Assembly: GCF_001625215.2 (NCBI RefSeq)
Contig: NC_030382.2
Location: 46,403,364-46,467,363 of the forward strand
From: Daucus carota subsp. sativus
Lineage: Eukaryota; Streptophyta; Magnoliopsida; Apiales; Apiaceae
Direction: 5' to 3'
DNA length: 64,000 bases
How positions within the stretch are numbered: position 1 is the stretch's first letter; each line of letters begins with the position of its first letter. The translations under genes and the position numbers were made by a program. This document shows, piece by piece, positions 46,924 through 60,778 of this stretch. Under the pieces are notes generated by a model, which saw nothing but the letters and a program-made list of their open reading frames with translations, made no database searches and had not been told where the DNA came from.

Positions 46924-49900
46924 TCTCCCTCTCTCCCTCATTTTTTAGCTTTAAGAAATAATATGTGTTTTCCTATGTGTTTCAGGGATGGTAAGAGTAG
47001 GCAATTTGGTTTTGTGGGCTATCGTAGCGAGAATGAAGCACAACAAGCTTTGAAGTTTTTCAATAACTCTTACTTGGATACTGGCAGGATTACCTGTGAG
47101 GTTTGTGCCTCCTTTCTTCTCTATATTTATCTAAGTTCAGTTACTAAATGAACAATAGGGTTATGCTTGAAACTCTTATGTTGAAGAAAATTCATTTGTG
47201 CTGAGCAAATACTGAAAAAAATAGTGCATCTTCGAGTCTTTTGAATCTAATACTCCAGAGTCCATATATAGAACAAGCATGTATGGTAAATGTAAACAAA
47301 GGTACATTGTTATAGTTTTTTTCTTATGTTAATAAAAAATTGAATTTGCATATAGCCAGACTGCTCGTAAAGTTGGAGATCCGAATATGCCCCTTCCGTG
47401 GAGCCAACACTCCCTGAAGAAACAACAGAAATTGTTGGAAGAAAAAAAGCAAACTACTGCTCCTAAATCTTTGAAGGTGAAAAATCCGGAAGAGGAGAAC
47501 AAAGATAATCAAATTGATGATCCACAACTGAATGAGTTCATCGAGGTCATGCTGCCCCGTTCGAAGGCAAAACTTTGGTCAAATGACACCTCAACAGTTG
47601 CTCCCTTGGAACAGAAGAAAGAAGCAAGTAAGAAGAATATTAAAGGAGGTAAAAATAAGAATACAGCAAGCAAGCTAGACGAGACAGACGAGAGTGAAAA
47701 GTCATCAGATGGTGAAGCTGTGACTGGCAATTTGGATCCCACTCAAACTGCATCAGATATGGATTACTTTAGAAGTAAAGTTAAGACAGAGTGGTCAGAT
47801 TCAGAAAGTGACGAGGAGGATAGAGATAACAAACATGGTGTAGACGAAGATATCCAGAGGGAAAAAAACAAGAAGAGTGATATTCTTGAAGAAGATGATT
47901 CTAAAGAGGGCAATGAAGAAGCTAAAAGTGATGTGACTGCTGAAGCTGATCATTTGGATGAAAATGAAGATTTTGAGGCTGGTCGTCTTTTTGTCAGAAA
48001 TCTTCCCTACACTGCCACGTATGATCTCTCCCAAAACTCACAAATTGAAATAATACTTTTCATATGGAATTGGTTTCTGGTTTACAGCTTCCCTTTTTCA
48101 GTAACCATTGCAATATACTATCTGTAATTTGCTTTCATGACTTTTTAAATGATTCAGCGAAGATGAGCTGGAAGAGCATTTTAGCAAGTTTGGAAATGTG
48201 TCGCAGGTCCATGTTGTGGTCGATAAAGAAACAAAACGGTCAAAAGGATATGCTTATATTCTTTATACGCTTCCAGAATCCGCAAATAGGTGAGTATAGA
48301 GTTTCTTCTTTGGTGCTAAATATCGAGCTTTTACTCACAAAACTACATTCTGTAACCCCTTTATACCTTTATTATGAATATCGTTTTTTTTTTAATACTA
48401 ATATTTTATAGCCAATTCTTGCAATTATGTTTGAATTGCACTTTTATATTGTTCACCACTAAACTTTGGTTTTATTGATATTAGTTTTACTTGCCAAATA
48501 TTACATCTATAAATCAACTAGCCACGTCGTATGCATTATGCTTCTTATTGATATACCCCCTTCTTGCACAGTTTCACCATTCCTGTACTGTTCAGACATT
48601 CATCTCTATTGTGTCTTATATTTGTTAATCAAGACAATGAAAGCTTGTCCCTGTCTCTGATCTTCATAGAAGATTACCTAATATCTTGCTCTTTCTATAT
48701 CATTTTGCTGTCTATTTTATGGTACAAGTTATATCTAAGTCACTTGATGCAGGGCTTTAGAAGAGCTGGACAACTCAACCTTTCAAGGTCGGTTGATGCA
48801 TGTTATGCGAGCAAAACACAAAAATCCTCCTGTAAACCAAGAGTAAGTGGTATTGAGATGATTTTGCTCATTTGTGTCTTTTCATGTTTTGTAGCGCTAT
48901 TCCTCAAAGTAAGAGAGGAGAATTGGAGAAGTTGATTGTTGCAACTTTGAACAAGAATTATTTTGTACTAAAAGAATGATTGAATCTGTACATTGCAGAA
49001 CTAACGTGCCATCTGATAAATCTAAGACGTTTAAGCAAAAAAGGGTAGAAGAAAGGAGGGAATCAGAAGCTAGTGGAAATACAAAATCATGGAACACTTT
49101 GTTTATGCGACATGATACAGTATGTACATGTTCCCTTAGCTTTCCACACTTGAAGATTTTTTCATTCTATAAAACTGCATCACAGTAAGTTTTTCGTACA
49201 ATGTTATGATTTGTATTTTCTCAAGTTTAGTATCATGAATACAGCATAATCAATCACTTCTGGAAAATGGCTTTGGGATTTCCCAAGTGCAGGGGAAATA
49301 TAACTTGTAAAGCCGGGCCATAGTTGTGTCTAGCCAAGGGTTAATAGTTTTTAAAGGAGCACGAAGCACTCTTGGGGGGTCAAAGTCAAACCCTGGGGCA
49401 AGGTATTTTGATTTAGGTTAGGTTTTGCGAGGCTAGAGTTTTAGAAAATACCTTGGAGGGGAAGCCACTGGGTTCAGATTTTCAAATCTATGCTTAGTTG
49501 TTGTGATTGGAGAAAGGTTTGTAATCACGTCAGGATTACTAATGAATGATGAGAAAATGTCTTGGCCTGTTTTATGTCTAGACTTTTTTTTGCTACGAAG
49601 AATTAATGGACCATTTCTGCTACAAAAAACTGTTGGTCTTGGTGGTCTATTTTCAATATTTGCATACTATGCAGACCTGATTGTCCTGCCAGTATTGTGT
49701 ATCGTTTCTGTTTGGTGGAAACCTAACCTTACAACTGAACTAGCTATAACTGTATCATGAGATAAGTTTTAAATAATTATTGCTGAACGGTGCTTTTGTG
49801 TAAACTTATGAAATAATCAAGAGCTGGTTTACATTGTAAAAAAGACTGGGCAAAGATAACATCAGACCTGTCATGATTTTTTGTAAAATATATTGGTACT

Positions 49901-52900
49901 TTTACTTACTAGTGCTTAATAAAATTTTTTTTTGCAAATAATATAAGATACAACCATACCAAATAATACTATCAATTCTCTAGAAAATGGATATTGAATG
50001 CCACTATTATTTAGTCATAACTGAATAAATTCCTGTTAGGAAGGACCAGATGATCTTGTAATATAGGACTGTTTGTGCACATTTTGTTGCTTTTACTTAT
50101 GATGCGTGAAAAGCATTTTATTAATTCCACCCCCACTTCCTACCTATTTCCATATTGTGTGATTTGACCCAGTGTTCAGTACTCAAGTCTTGCAGTAATT
50201 TAATGTTCTAAGTTATGAAGTGGGTAATACATTCTTCTCATTTATATGAATCATACTCTCCTTGTCTAATGCATATAGAGGGTACATTCAGATAATTTTA
50301 AGTTTTGTACAGTTACATCCTCTGGGATCTGCCTCTTTTATGACATTTTGACAATTTTTTGTTATACTTAATTTTAACTTTTTTTTGTTATACTTGATTT
50401 TAGGTTGTTGAGAACATTGCCAGAAAACTTGGAATTAGTAAAAGTGATTTGCTTGATCGAGAAGCAAGTGATCTTGCCGTACGTGTTGCTCTGGGAGAAA
50501 CTCAAGTGATCGCAGAGACAAAGAAGGCTCTTGTGAATGCTGGAGTTAATGTGGCTTCATTAGAGGAATTTGCTAGTAAAAAAACTGATAACATGAAAAG
50601 AAGCAATCATGTTATTATTGTTAAGAATTTGCCTTATGATTCTTCGGAAGGTGAACTAGCTGAAATGTTTAGTAAATCTGGAGGATTAGACAAAATCATA
50701 ATTCCTCCAACAAAAACGTTGGCACTGGTATTCTTCTCTGTCTTTCAACTTTAAGATATTATCTTAGATTGTTTAGCTTGTATATCATTATACAATAATA
50801 AATCTGTATCTTTTAATGAGGAACGGAAGTGAAGAAGTTGTATATATTATATTAATCAGTTATAGTATATTTAGTTTAAAGATGAATAATCTATTTATCT
50901 ACATGTTTTATAAGTGGGTTTAGTAGACTATTGCATTAAGTAGTTATATATAATAAGCCCAGTTGTTTATGGGCCTTAGTCCGTTGGGTTATTTGATTAG
51001 GGTTTCTATTTCCTTTAAAGCATTGTAATCGTCCACATATTATCTTAGCTTTGCTATCTTGTCATGCATCATCTTCTAATATATATTTATTTATTTATAT
51101 ATAACTAATTTGGCTGATATCATCAAACAAATATATTGTTATGGCAACTTTTTTCATTTGAGTGAACTTCCAAATTTAGTGGTTCATATTCAGAGTTGGG
51201 AGAATTTCTGACTAACATAATCTTGTGGTTTACACAGGTTATTTTCCTTGAACCAGCTGAAGCACGTTCTGCTTTTAGACGCTTATCTTACAAACGTTAC
51301 AAGTATGTTACCTATGATTTTGCAGTCTATCATAATTTCTATATACAAGGGTTGATTACAAGTGTGAGCCATATTCTAAGGCCAATCATTCTCTTCTATC
51401 CACAGTTTTTATGTTGTGCTGTAATTTTCATGTACTTTTATTATACAAAGAGTCCATCAGATTGGATGTTAGGGGATATAGAGAGAGGGCAGGTGGGGAG
51501 AAAAAGTTAAAAAATTCTTCCCAAGTTGAGGTCTAAAACTTTGCTCCCCTTTTTTTGAGTTTGGTTTTAAATTTTAATCTGCATTTGTATGCGACTCTAG
51601 CCTCTTGGATATATTATACTTTAGCATCTCATGATAGACCCTGAAGTAGGAGATTTTTTCCCTTCAAAATCTCACTCTTTGCTGACGTGGAATATTTTGC
51701 GCATGTAAAGATGTCTTCATTAAAAAGGTCGTGGTACTATTTTACAGTTATTTTACTGCTTAGAATATTTAAATGACACATTGATCTTCTGGAGAATGTG
51801 CATCACATATTGAAAGCTAAATGTATAATTTACGCGTTGGAGGCTTCTCTCACTCTAACAAATGTCTGGGTCAAATTACAAAAGATTGTGCACTTTGAGC
51901 CAGTACCTACATAATTTATTACAATAAACTCTCACCACCTCTGGACATCAGTACTTGTCATTTTAGGAGAAATTGCTTATGATTTTGTTAATGCAGGGAT
52001 GCTCCTCTATATCTGGAATGGGCACCGGCAAATATATTAAACCCAACATCAGCATCTCTAAGTGATGCAAACGATTCTGTCATTATCGAGGAACAGAATG
52101 CGAAGCGGGGTTTTCTAGAACAGCACGTGAATGGAACTGCAGATATGGATATAGATCCGGACCGAGTTGAGGTGTGGCGTTATGTGTCCTGTTTGTGCAC
52201 TAAATAGTTGTTTGCTCACATAAGCATCCTTCTCTCAATATTTTAAATTGCCACACTGAGGTCATGGGTGCCATGATTGGTTTCATCTTGATCCAACAGC
52301 CACCTCTCCTCCCATCCTCAATTATAGTTATATATTAAGATGCCCATGATGCACCAGAAAATGTATATAGAAAAACACATATGTTGGCCGTAACCATACT
52401 GAACTGCATGATTCCAATTGCACATACTTGTTTTTGGATTGTGCTATGTTTTTACTTTGTGTCGGATTATAAAAGTTGCCAAGTTCTTCAAACCGTTGCT
52501 CATCTATAGTTTTGTTTTAATTACCAAAATACATGTTGACCACGCATGTAGTAGGTCACATATTAATATTTTAGTTACTATTGTATGGAGCTTTCCACGT
52601 GCAGTGGAACATATATATTGCAATTGTTATCATCACCGCATGGTTTTCCTCTTTCTCATGCTGGGTGTCTACATTCTCATTAACTGCTTGTTTTTCTTCT
52701 TACAGTCACGGTCACTATTCGTGAAGAACCTGAACTTCAAAACATCTGATGAGAGTTTGAAAAAATATTTTAGTGAACATGTGAAGGAAGGGAGAATACT
52801 CAGTGTCAGGGTAATTCTTTTGATCCAGTACTTAATATTTTATTGGACTTTAGAGCACATTCTTCTGAACTTCTCTGTTATCACTTTTGTGTACGATATG

Positions 52901-54418
52901 CAGGTCAAGAAGCACGTGAAAAATGGGAAGAATGTCTCCATGGGTTTTGGTTTTGTAGAATTTGATTCTGTTGATACAGCAACAAATGTTTGCAAGGATT
53001 TACAGGTTAGAAATTATTCTGCATATTCATAGCAGCTGAAGCAATTCAAGCAATATTGATCAGTTGTATTATTCTCTGTTTCAGGGATCTGTTCTGGATG
53101 GGCATGCTCTTATACTGCAACGTTGTCATGGTAAGAAGGATGAGCAGACTCTGAAAAAAGTTCAGAAGGATCACAGTTCAACAAAGTTAATTGTGAGAAA
53201 TGTAGCTTTTGAGGCAACAGAGAAAGAGCTCAGACAGTTATTTAGTCCATTTGGCCAGGTAATCATAATTTTGAATTACTTTTTTGCTAATCTATTAATA
53301 ACAAAGCTTTTTTCTACCCCCTTTTTAATTCTAGTGAAAGTGTTAATATCAAGAGTCAATGAGAGAAATTAAGATTAGAGGGCAAGTTAAAACACGAAGC
53401 TGTTAGTCCAGAGGTGAATAGCATTACAAAATTATTATAAAGAAATATTCAGTTGCAATGTCCATATGCTTCTTTAGCTGGTGCTGCAACAGTAATTTGT
53501 ACCTTATATTGATTTCAAATCACCGGCATCAGTTGATTCGGAGAAAAGAATATTAACTGTCTTTATAAACATTGCACTACAATTGCAGGAGCGTTACCTG
53601 ACTACTAGGGTATATTATACTTAATAGGCTAATAGGTTTAGTACTTCGAATATCTGTTTTGAAGCTGATCATTGTTATAATTAACCTGATGTGACAAATT
53701 GCTAAAGTGGATGTTATGAGCTAGATAGAGTTGCAGAATATATTCCCAAAGTAATTATATATTAAGATAACTTTTAAGTTATTGTCAGGAATCTTTGCCA
53801 CCGAAGAGAAGCGGCAAGGGCTGAATCTGAGTCCACATGTTTTCTTTTTTTATATAAAAAATCCCCTCTCTTCACATTATGTCATTTACAGTTAATCAAA
53901 ATGATGCCTTTCGTCACCATGTTCTACTTCGTGTTCACGTACTGACTAATTGATAAACCTTTTCTATAATCAGCTCAAATGACCATTTTTTTAAATATAA
54001 TATGTTTGGTTGCCCTTTTTTTTTTGCAGATTAAGAGCTTAAGGCTTCCAATGAAGTTCGGAAATCACAGAGGCTTTGCTTTCGTGGAGTATGTAACAAA
54101 GAAGGAGGCCCAGAGTGCACTTGAAGCTCTTTCAAACACCCATCTATATGGGCGTCATCTGGTAAAGATACTTGCATGTTTCTTGAACTATGTACCTGCT
54201 CATGTCCATCAATATTTATCTCATATCACCTGCCCAACTTTCAGGTCTTGGAGAGAGCTAAGGAAGGTGAGAGTTTAGAGGAATTGCGTGCGAGAACTGA
54301 AGCTCAGTTTACAAATGAACAAAATGGTTTTCAAAATCCAACTAAACTGTCAAAAAAAAGGAAAAGTATGGCTGCTTTGGATGAAGGTAGTTTTAAATTT
54401 GGAAGAATTGTGGATTAA
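46623..54418 (+). CDS. MRD1: MRD1/RBM19-type protein with five RRMs (pre-rRNA processing)
   Basis: Coding exons: 46623-46624 (AT only), 46752-46859, 46986-47100, 47360-48018, 48158-48289, 48753-48842, 48999-49119, 50404-50727, 51238-51302, 51997-52171, 52706-52810, 52904-53005, 53085-53258, 54030-54161 and 54245-54418. All are GT-AG; total 2478 nt, 825 aa. The ATG is split: AT|GTAAGT in exon 1, then G TCT AGA giving [15 protein letters not shown]1 is at about 2-75, an acidic/Lys-rich linker at 100-280, RRM2 about 284-365 ([20 protein letters not shown]), RRM3 about 477-555 ([20 protein letters not shown]), RRM4 about 599-680 ([20 protein letters not shown]) and RRM5 about 698-775 ([20 protein letters not shown]). 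Yeast Mrd1 and animal RBM19 have similar RRM series and act with U3 snoRNA in 18S rRNA maturation in the nucleolus. Confidence 0.94.
46865..46930 (+). repeat. CT microsatellite at the start of MRD1 intron 2
   Basis: About 28 CT units begin five bases after the GT of the 5' splice site (GTACCCCCTCTCT). The intron is only 126 bp, so the tract fills about half of it. Confidence 0.9.
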
Positions 54419-55753
54419 TTTACTACATTTCACGTTATATGTAAAGTAATATTTTTACCAGTGTGTTGTCAACTTTTGATATTATAAATTTGTTGATTAG
54501 CAAATTTTTCTATGTTGGGAGCAATTTGGAGTTCTTTATATATTACTTTTTTCAAACATGGAGTATATTATAACTCAAGTTAGATGTCAGTTTTACACAT
54601 TAGTAAATCCGTCTTTTGGAATCTGATTAAATTATGGTGGTAATATAAGAACATGGCTGTTTTAGGTGAATGTGGGTATGATTTGTAATATATTATATAG
54701 TGAATAACTCAAATACAGTTCATGTCATTCATTGCCGACGGTATGATGCAATTCTATCAATATGCAAGTATATTGACCGGTCTGTATAGACTTATAGTGA
54801 TTGATGCCAGTTTATATCAATTGATCCTAGTTTTCTTAGGGAGATCCAAATTGGTATGGTGGATGCCCTGACTTGGACACACTGGAGTATTCATATGACT
54901 ACACGAGGATCATTAGTAATTGATGGGGATCACCATGAAATATGAATAGTAATTTGTATATCGAATAATAGAGCATCTTTCAAGTTTTATAGACTCTTTA
55001 TTAACGGATAATTCAGATGACAACATGTTGCACAACTTATATCACAATGTTATAATTTGTGGAGTTGGCCTCTGGCAAGAAAGTAGATTGGGTTAGACAA
55101 GGCGGAGGAAAGCGGGATATATTAATTTCCATATTATGAAAAATTATTGTTTTTAAAAAGGTTTGAAATAGCATGAATTGAGTGGATATCCAAAAAATGA
55201 AGTGTATGGAAATTATATTATAAAAATTTATTTTGTTTTAGAAAATTTGAAATGTAAAGAGTTAGGACTTAGGACAGACGTTTTCTAAAAAAAAACTGTT
55301 TCCTTAAATTATAAGAGGGAAAGATACAACTTATGGTTGTATTTTAAGAAGAGCTCGTTAATATAATTATTTAGGTTCTATTAATAATTTTTCCACTAAA
55401 CAATTTTCATATTTTAAAAAATTAATAACAGAAACCTGATAAAACAGAAAATAAGTATATATTGGGGATTTAATTGCAACAAAATTCCATGAAGATATTA
55501 AACAACCTTTTTTTTATCACCAATTTTAATATGTATTATCATCAAAACTATGTTAAACACGAATTTATGTGTGTTTTTTTTGTAATTGTATGCCATCAAA
55601 ATACACACGCTATAAAATAATCCTTCTAAGTTGATTAGAAGTCAGAATTATGATCTCCTCAACACTCCTTCAATTCTTTATTTATCTCATCAATTGATGA
55701 TGCTTCTTTCATATCACTAATAATTACATTCAACTAAATTGATTTACTTTGTA
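54419..55753. other. Intergenic region between MRD1 and the coiled-coil gene
   Basis: About 1.3 kb of AT-rich sequence with no gene or clear element. The first part should include the MRD1 3' UTR, and the end the promoter and 5' UTR of the next gene. Confidence 0.5.
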
Positions 55754-58700
55754 ATGTCAAACACCGGCGACGACGCCGTCCTAAGCGACGTCGACGACGA
55801 AAATCCGGTGCCAATCGAAGCGACATTCACGTCACCGCAAGACGACAAATTTCAACAGCTTCTAGCGGAGCTCGATCGCGAGCGTCAATCGCGGCAAGCT
55901 CTAGAAGCATCCAAATCCGACTTACAAACTTCATTCAATCGGTTGAAATCATTAGCTCACGACGCGATTAAGAAGCGCGACGAGAGTAATCGATTAAAAG
56001 ACGAAGCTTTGAAATCGAATGATCAGTTGAAAATCCAGTTACAGGAGTTAGTGAAACATAGAGATGAGGTTTTTAAGGAGTTTAACGAGAAGTGTGATGA
56101 GGCTTGTAAGGCGAAAGAGACGTTAAAATCGGAAGTTGAGACTGCAGCTCAAATGATGTTGAATGGAATCGAGGCGATTTCGGAGAAAGTTAGTGGCTTT
56201 AAGGAGTTTAGAGTAGGTGGATTGCCTAGGTCTCAGAAGTATACTGGATTGCCTGCTGTTGCGTATGGTGTTATGAAGCGGACGAATGAGATTGTCGAGG
56301 AGATGATTAGGCAGGTTCAGGTGATTGGGAAGGAGAGGGATGAGGCGCGTGAATTGATTGAGCAGAGGAATTTTGAGATTGCTATTGAGGTTTCGGAGCT
56401 TGAATCGAGGATTGATGGATTGAAAGAAGAGGTCTCGAAGAAGAGTAGTGTTGTGGAGGATTTGGAGAAGTTGTTGGGTGAGAAGGATAAGAAGTTGTGT
56501 GATGTGGAAAGAGGGATGTCGATGAAGTTAGGTTTGGCGGAGAAAGAGTTGGAGGGGTTGAGGATGTGTTTTAGTGAGAGTGAGGATAAGTTGAAGAATT
56601 TGGAGACGAAGATGGAGTTGCAAAGACCTTTGTTTGTTGATCAGTTGAATTATGTTGCGAAAATACATGATCAGATTGATAATGTAATTAAGTTAGTGGA
56701 TGCTGATAAGGTGGATCACTCAGAGTTGGCGGAGTCTTTGTTTCTGCCTAAAGAAACTGATATGGAGGAGAATATTCGTGCTTCTTTAGCAGGAATGGTA
56801 TCGATACATGAATTAGGTAGAATTGTTGTTGAGAAAATAAAGCAGTTAGTGGAGGAGAGGAGTATTGAAGTGAACAGGCTAAATCAGACAGTTTCTCGTT
56901 TAATGAAGGAGAAAGAGTATACCGGAACCTTGCTAAGAAGTGCTTTATCTAAAAGAGTGTCATCGGATTTGTCTTCTGAAACAAATGAACTCTTCAAAGT
57001 TGCGGAGAAAGGATTAAAAGCGGCTGGTATCAAGTATAAGTTCAGTAATCATCTGGCAGATGGAAATGTACTGGCTTTGAATGATGAGGCAGGCACTGTG
57101 GTTGCGGAGGATGATGAGATATATACTTTGGTAAGCGGTTCTTAGGTTTTACATGGATCTTGAAATCATGTGTTTATTGGCTAAGAGGTGATATTAATAT
57201 GCTCTATGCAGGCGGGTGCACTGGAGAATATTATCAAGCAATCCCAGCTCGAAATCATTGAGCTAAAGCACACTATTGATGAACAAAGGTACCTCCCTTC
57301 TACTAATATTATAGCTCAAGATGACTTGATGTAACAATTTTTCTGGATCATCAGTACTAAATTACTGATAGTATGTAAATTGTAACATGAAACTTTTTAG
57401 TTTACAGTACTATATTTCAGACTTATTTACATTTGCATTCTGCATCCCTTATCTTTGGACTAAATGCACTATGAACTAGTAGTTTGGCTAAAAATACTTT
57501 GTACCCTGTAACTTCATCCCTCCACAATTTGGACCAGTTAGATGTTTTTCTGTCTTGTTTGCATGCTAATGTTAGTCAATGTAGGGTAGTGAAGACATTA
57601 GACATTGGAACTGAAAAATTTGTTGCACCCTCTTAAATATTATTATTAATGGTCAACCCTCTGAAAGCTGCCCTTAATTTAGCCTTAATAATTACATATA
57701 AGAGGTCTTTTCCCATAATTTTTCAGTTCAAATGTGTTAAATACGAGTACCTTTAATTGACTAACGTTAACAGTCAAACAAGATGGAAAGATGTCTAACA
57801 GGTGGCAAGATTTAAAGTTGTGGGCACAAAGAATTTGTAGCCAAAGTACTGGGTCCATATTGCATTTAGCCAAAATCTAAGGGATGCAAAATGTAAATAA
57901 GTCTATATTTTAGTATATAACATGAGAGTACATAGTATGTTATGAAACCATTGCTTTTGTCCTGTTCTTGGGAAGGATGCTTACCCAGCTACAACACGAA
58001 TTTAAAATGGTGACTATCTGTAGAATATTCCTAACACAAGCTTTGATTATGGATTTTCACACACTAAAGAACATAAATTAATAAATTATGACTTAGTAAT
58101 ACTATACTTCACTTAAACCTGTATTTTTTTTAATAATGCCTCCGAATATATATATATATTGTAGATGCAGTATTTGGCTGTCAGTCTTAAATGTGATGAG
58201 ACTAAACAGTTAGCGTAGGAATATGGTCTCCATCGTGTTGCCATGGTGTGGGCATGTCTATGTATCACTTCACACATGCCACTTCACAATTCACATTTAC
58301 GTTGAGTATTCTTCTCGAAAATCCCCATACTGTATACGCTGCTAACAGTGGTTATATTTGTTTTTTATTTTACAAAACTAAGGCAAGAGACAAATTTACT
58401 CAGACAGCAATATGATGCTCAAGCTCAGGAGCTCATTCAAAGAAAACAAGATGTGGAGGAACTTGAAGAGAAAGAGAAAACTGCAAAGGAAAATGTAAGT
58501 CTTATCTTCGCATGTGTGTGTGTGTGTGTTGCTTTTTTGATGTTTCCGAGAGTATGTTGTTGCATTATAATTTCTCCTTTTCAGTTGCTTAGCTTTTAAT
58601 CGAGAAGTCCGTTTGAACTTTATAATGATACTATAACTTTTACATATTCAACGACATAGATTTTAACACAGTGTTGTGTTATAAATTAGATGTAACTTTT

Positions 58701-60308
58701 GATTTTGGGCACACATATTAGGTGCATTTGACCACATATTTCTGCAGAAAAAAATTGATTTTTTTTTTGTAAATAAAAAAAAATTCAAATTTTTTATTTA
58801 CAAAAATAAATTTCAACTTTTTTTTGTACATAATTATGTGGTAATGCACCTTAGCATACATGCCAAAAGTCGAAGGGGACATCTAATTTGTGCTGGAACA
58901 TAAAAGTAGTAATTAGTAATAGTTTAACTACTTGTTTTGCATCATTCCTTCGGGGTTGCTTGGTCATTATAATATATGGAGGTAATTAATTTATATTTGA
59001 TGATTATTACTTGCATGTTTTAGGTTGAAGGGCTTATGATGGACATTGCCGTAGCTGAAGAAGAAATTACACGATGGAAAGTAGCTGCACAACAAGAAGC
59101 TGATGCAGGCAAAGCCATCGAACATGATTTTGTGGCACAGGTATATAATGGAAATGGTTACAGAACCTCTCTCTATAAGGAGAATTTTAGTATCTTTGTG
59201 GTGGTGCTACACTTCTGAGTACTTCGTCTCCTTTGTCATTCTATGATTGATTAAAAACACTAATATGCATTACCTAAAGCAAGTTAGCACAAGGCGAGAT
59301 AAATTATACATAATTAGAAGTAGATAGTGTAGCAATAACTGTTTCTCTATTCAGTAGTTGTCAGCAGATTTGACTGAAAAATGGAAGTGATATGCACTTC
59401 TAAATTAATCGTATTATCAAACGGTTTATACCGGGATAGCTGCCAAGTTTTCATGAATTTATTTTAGGCTATCAATAAATTTGATTTTTGGTTTGTCTAT
59501 CCCTATATCTTTTGGGCCGGATATTCCACTCCACTTATATTTGCGGGTCCTTATTAAGAAGCCGAGGTAAAAACCTCATCAATCATCATAAGCAATAGAA
59601 AATCTATCCATTTCACAGTTAGAGTTAGATTTGAGTGTCTGTTTTATGTTTCTATACGTGTAAGATGCCAAGACTCAAATTGTGATACTAGTTAGTTACA
59701 ATATGAATTAACAATATCTGTTAGTTTTTGGACTTTTTAACTATTTGAGGTAATGCCTTATATACAGTATTAAAATTGAGTATGTACATCAGATTTGGAT
59801 CTTATAATCTTACAAACATATTGCATAATGCAAATCGCAAGGCATTTCGAGGAACAATCTATGTCCCCCCCCCCCCCACCCCCCACCCCCCACCCCCCAC
59901 CCCAAGTATGAGTCGCAGTTTTGGAGTTTCGAGGTGTTGTATTTACCTGTGTCATTCTTGCAGTTATTAGTTGTTCGCCAGGAACTTAAAGAGGCAAATC
60001 AAGCTGTAATAGAGTTGGAGAATAAACTTAAATTTAAGGAAGAAACAGCAAATGCTGCCATGGCAGCACGAGATGCAGCTGAGAAATCATTGACTTTGGC
60101 TGATTTGAGGTCTTCTAGACTTAGAGACAAGGTGGAGGAGCTAACTTGTCAGCTTGAAACACACGAAAACCCGAGGTCTGTTCTAAGTAGACCAAGATAT
60201 GTATGTTGGCCATGGGAATGGCTTGGCCTGAACTTTGTGGGATTTCCCTTGCTTGATACACGTCAACAAAGTTCTAATGAAATGGAACTATCTGAGCCTC
60301 TTGTGTAG
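55754..60308 (+). CDS. Long coiled-coil protein of a plant-specific, paramyosin-like family
   Basis: Exons 55754-57130, 57212-57288, 58383-58494, 59024-59140 and 59964-60308, all GT-AG, give 2028 nt (675 aa). The ATG at 55754 (MSNTGDDAVLSDVDDENPVP) is the first in frame. Heptad-like, Glu/Lys-rich coiled coil runs from about residue 30 to 620 with breaks, one at the conserved-looking segment GFKEFRVGGLPRSQKYTGLP (about 152-171). The C-terminus has an aromatic motif, RYVCWPWEWLGLNFVG, which could touch a membrane or partner but is too short to call a transmembrane helix confidently. The pattern recalls uncharacterised plant proteins annotated as paramyosin-like (I think At1g24560), possibly scaffolds or Golgi/cytoskeleton tethers. 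The function is unknown, but a real expressed gene is likely. Confidence 0.88.
59865..59904 (-). repeat. C-rich (CCCCCCA)n tract, G-quadruplex-prone
   Basis: Thirteen C residues followed by repeated ACCCCCC blocks on the plus strand; the minus strand has at least four runs of six G. It lies 60 bp before the last exon of the coiled-coil gene, in the pyrimidine-rich end of its last intron. Confidence 0.9.
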
Positions 60309-60778
60309 CTGTACATATTGCATCCCTTCTTCTTTTTTTCTTTTTTTATGTGAATTATTCATTAAATTTCCTCTCTCAATGTGAATATAACTTGTAGAAC
60401 CTGTAGGTGGGGGTGGGGGGGCATGTCCAATTTTCAGGGTTCCGTTTCTGACGGAACATTGATCAAGTGAACTCTACATGCATGACTACGAGGCAGAGTT
60501 AGGTATTGTGTTTATTTTTTGTTTTCAGCCTCGCTCACACCCTTTTGGTTTGATGAACCTTATAGTTATAATCAGAATTCTATGTCTTGTCATAGGTCAC
60601 ATATATCTCAGTTGATCGGTGTAGCATACCCATTTTTTAAACAGCAAATAAAACTATAACAGAAAATAGGTTTTAAATTAACAAATGGCAATGATAACTT
60701 GGCAAAAAAAGAAAAGACAAACGATATCAAAAACCTCATTTCTAGATGATGAAACAAGAAACGGATCTCTCACAATAG
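60309..60778. other. Gap between two converging genes
   Basis: 3' flanks of the plus-strand coiled-coil gene and the minus-strand NHL gene. A G-rich run (GGTGGGGGTGGGGGGG, about 60406-60421) is the only notable feature. Confidence 0.6.

Noticed and set aside
49543..49680. C/D-box snoRNA in MRD1 intron 7 (ATGATGA near 49544)
   Set aside because: The nearest CTGA is more than 130 bp away and no terminal stem is seen.
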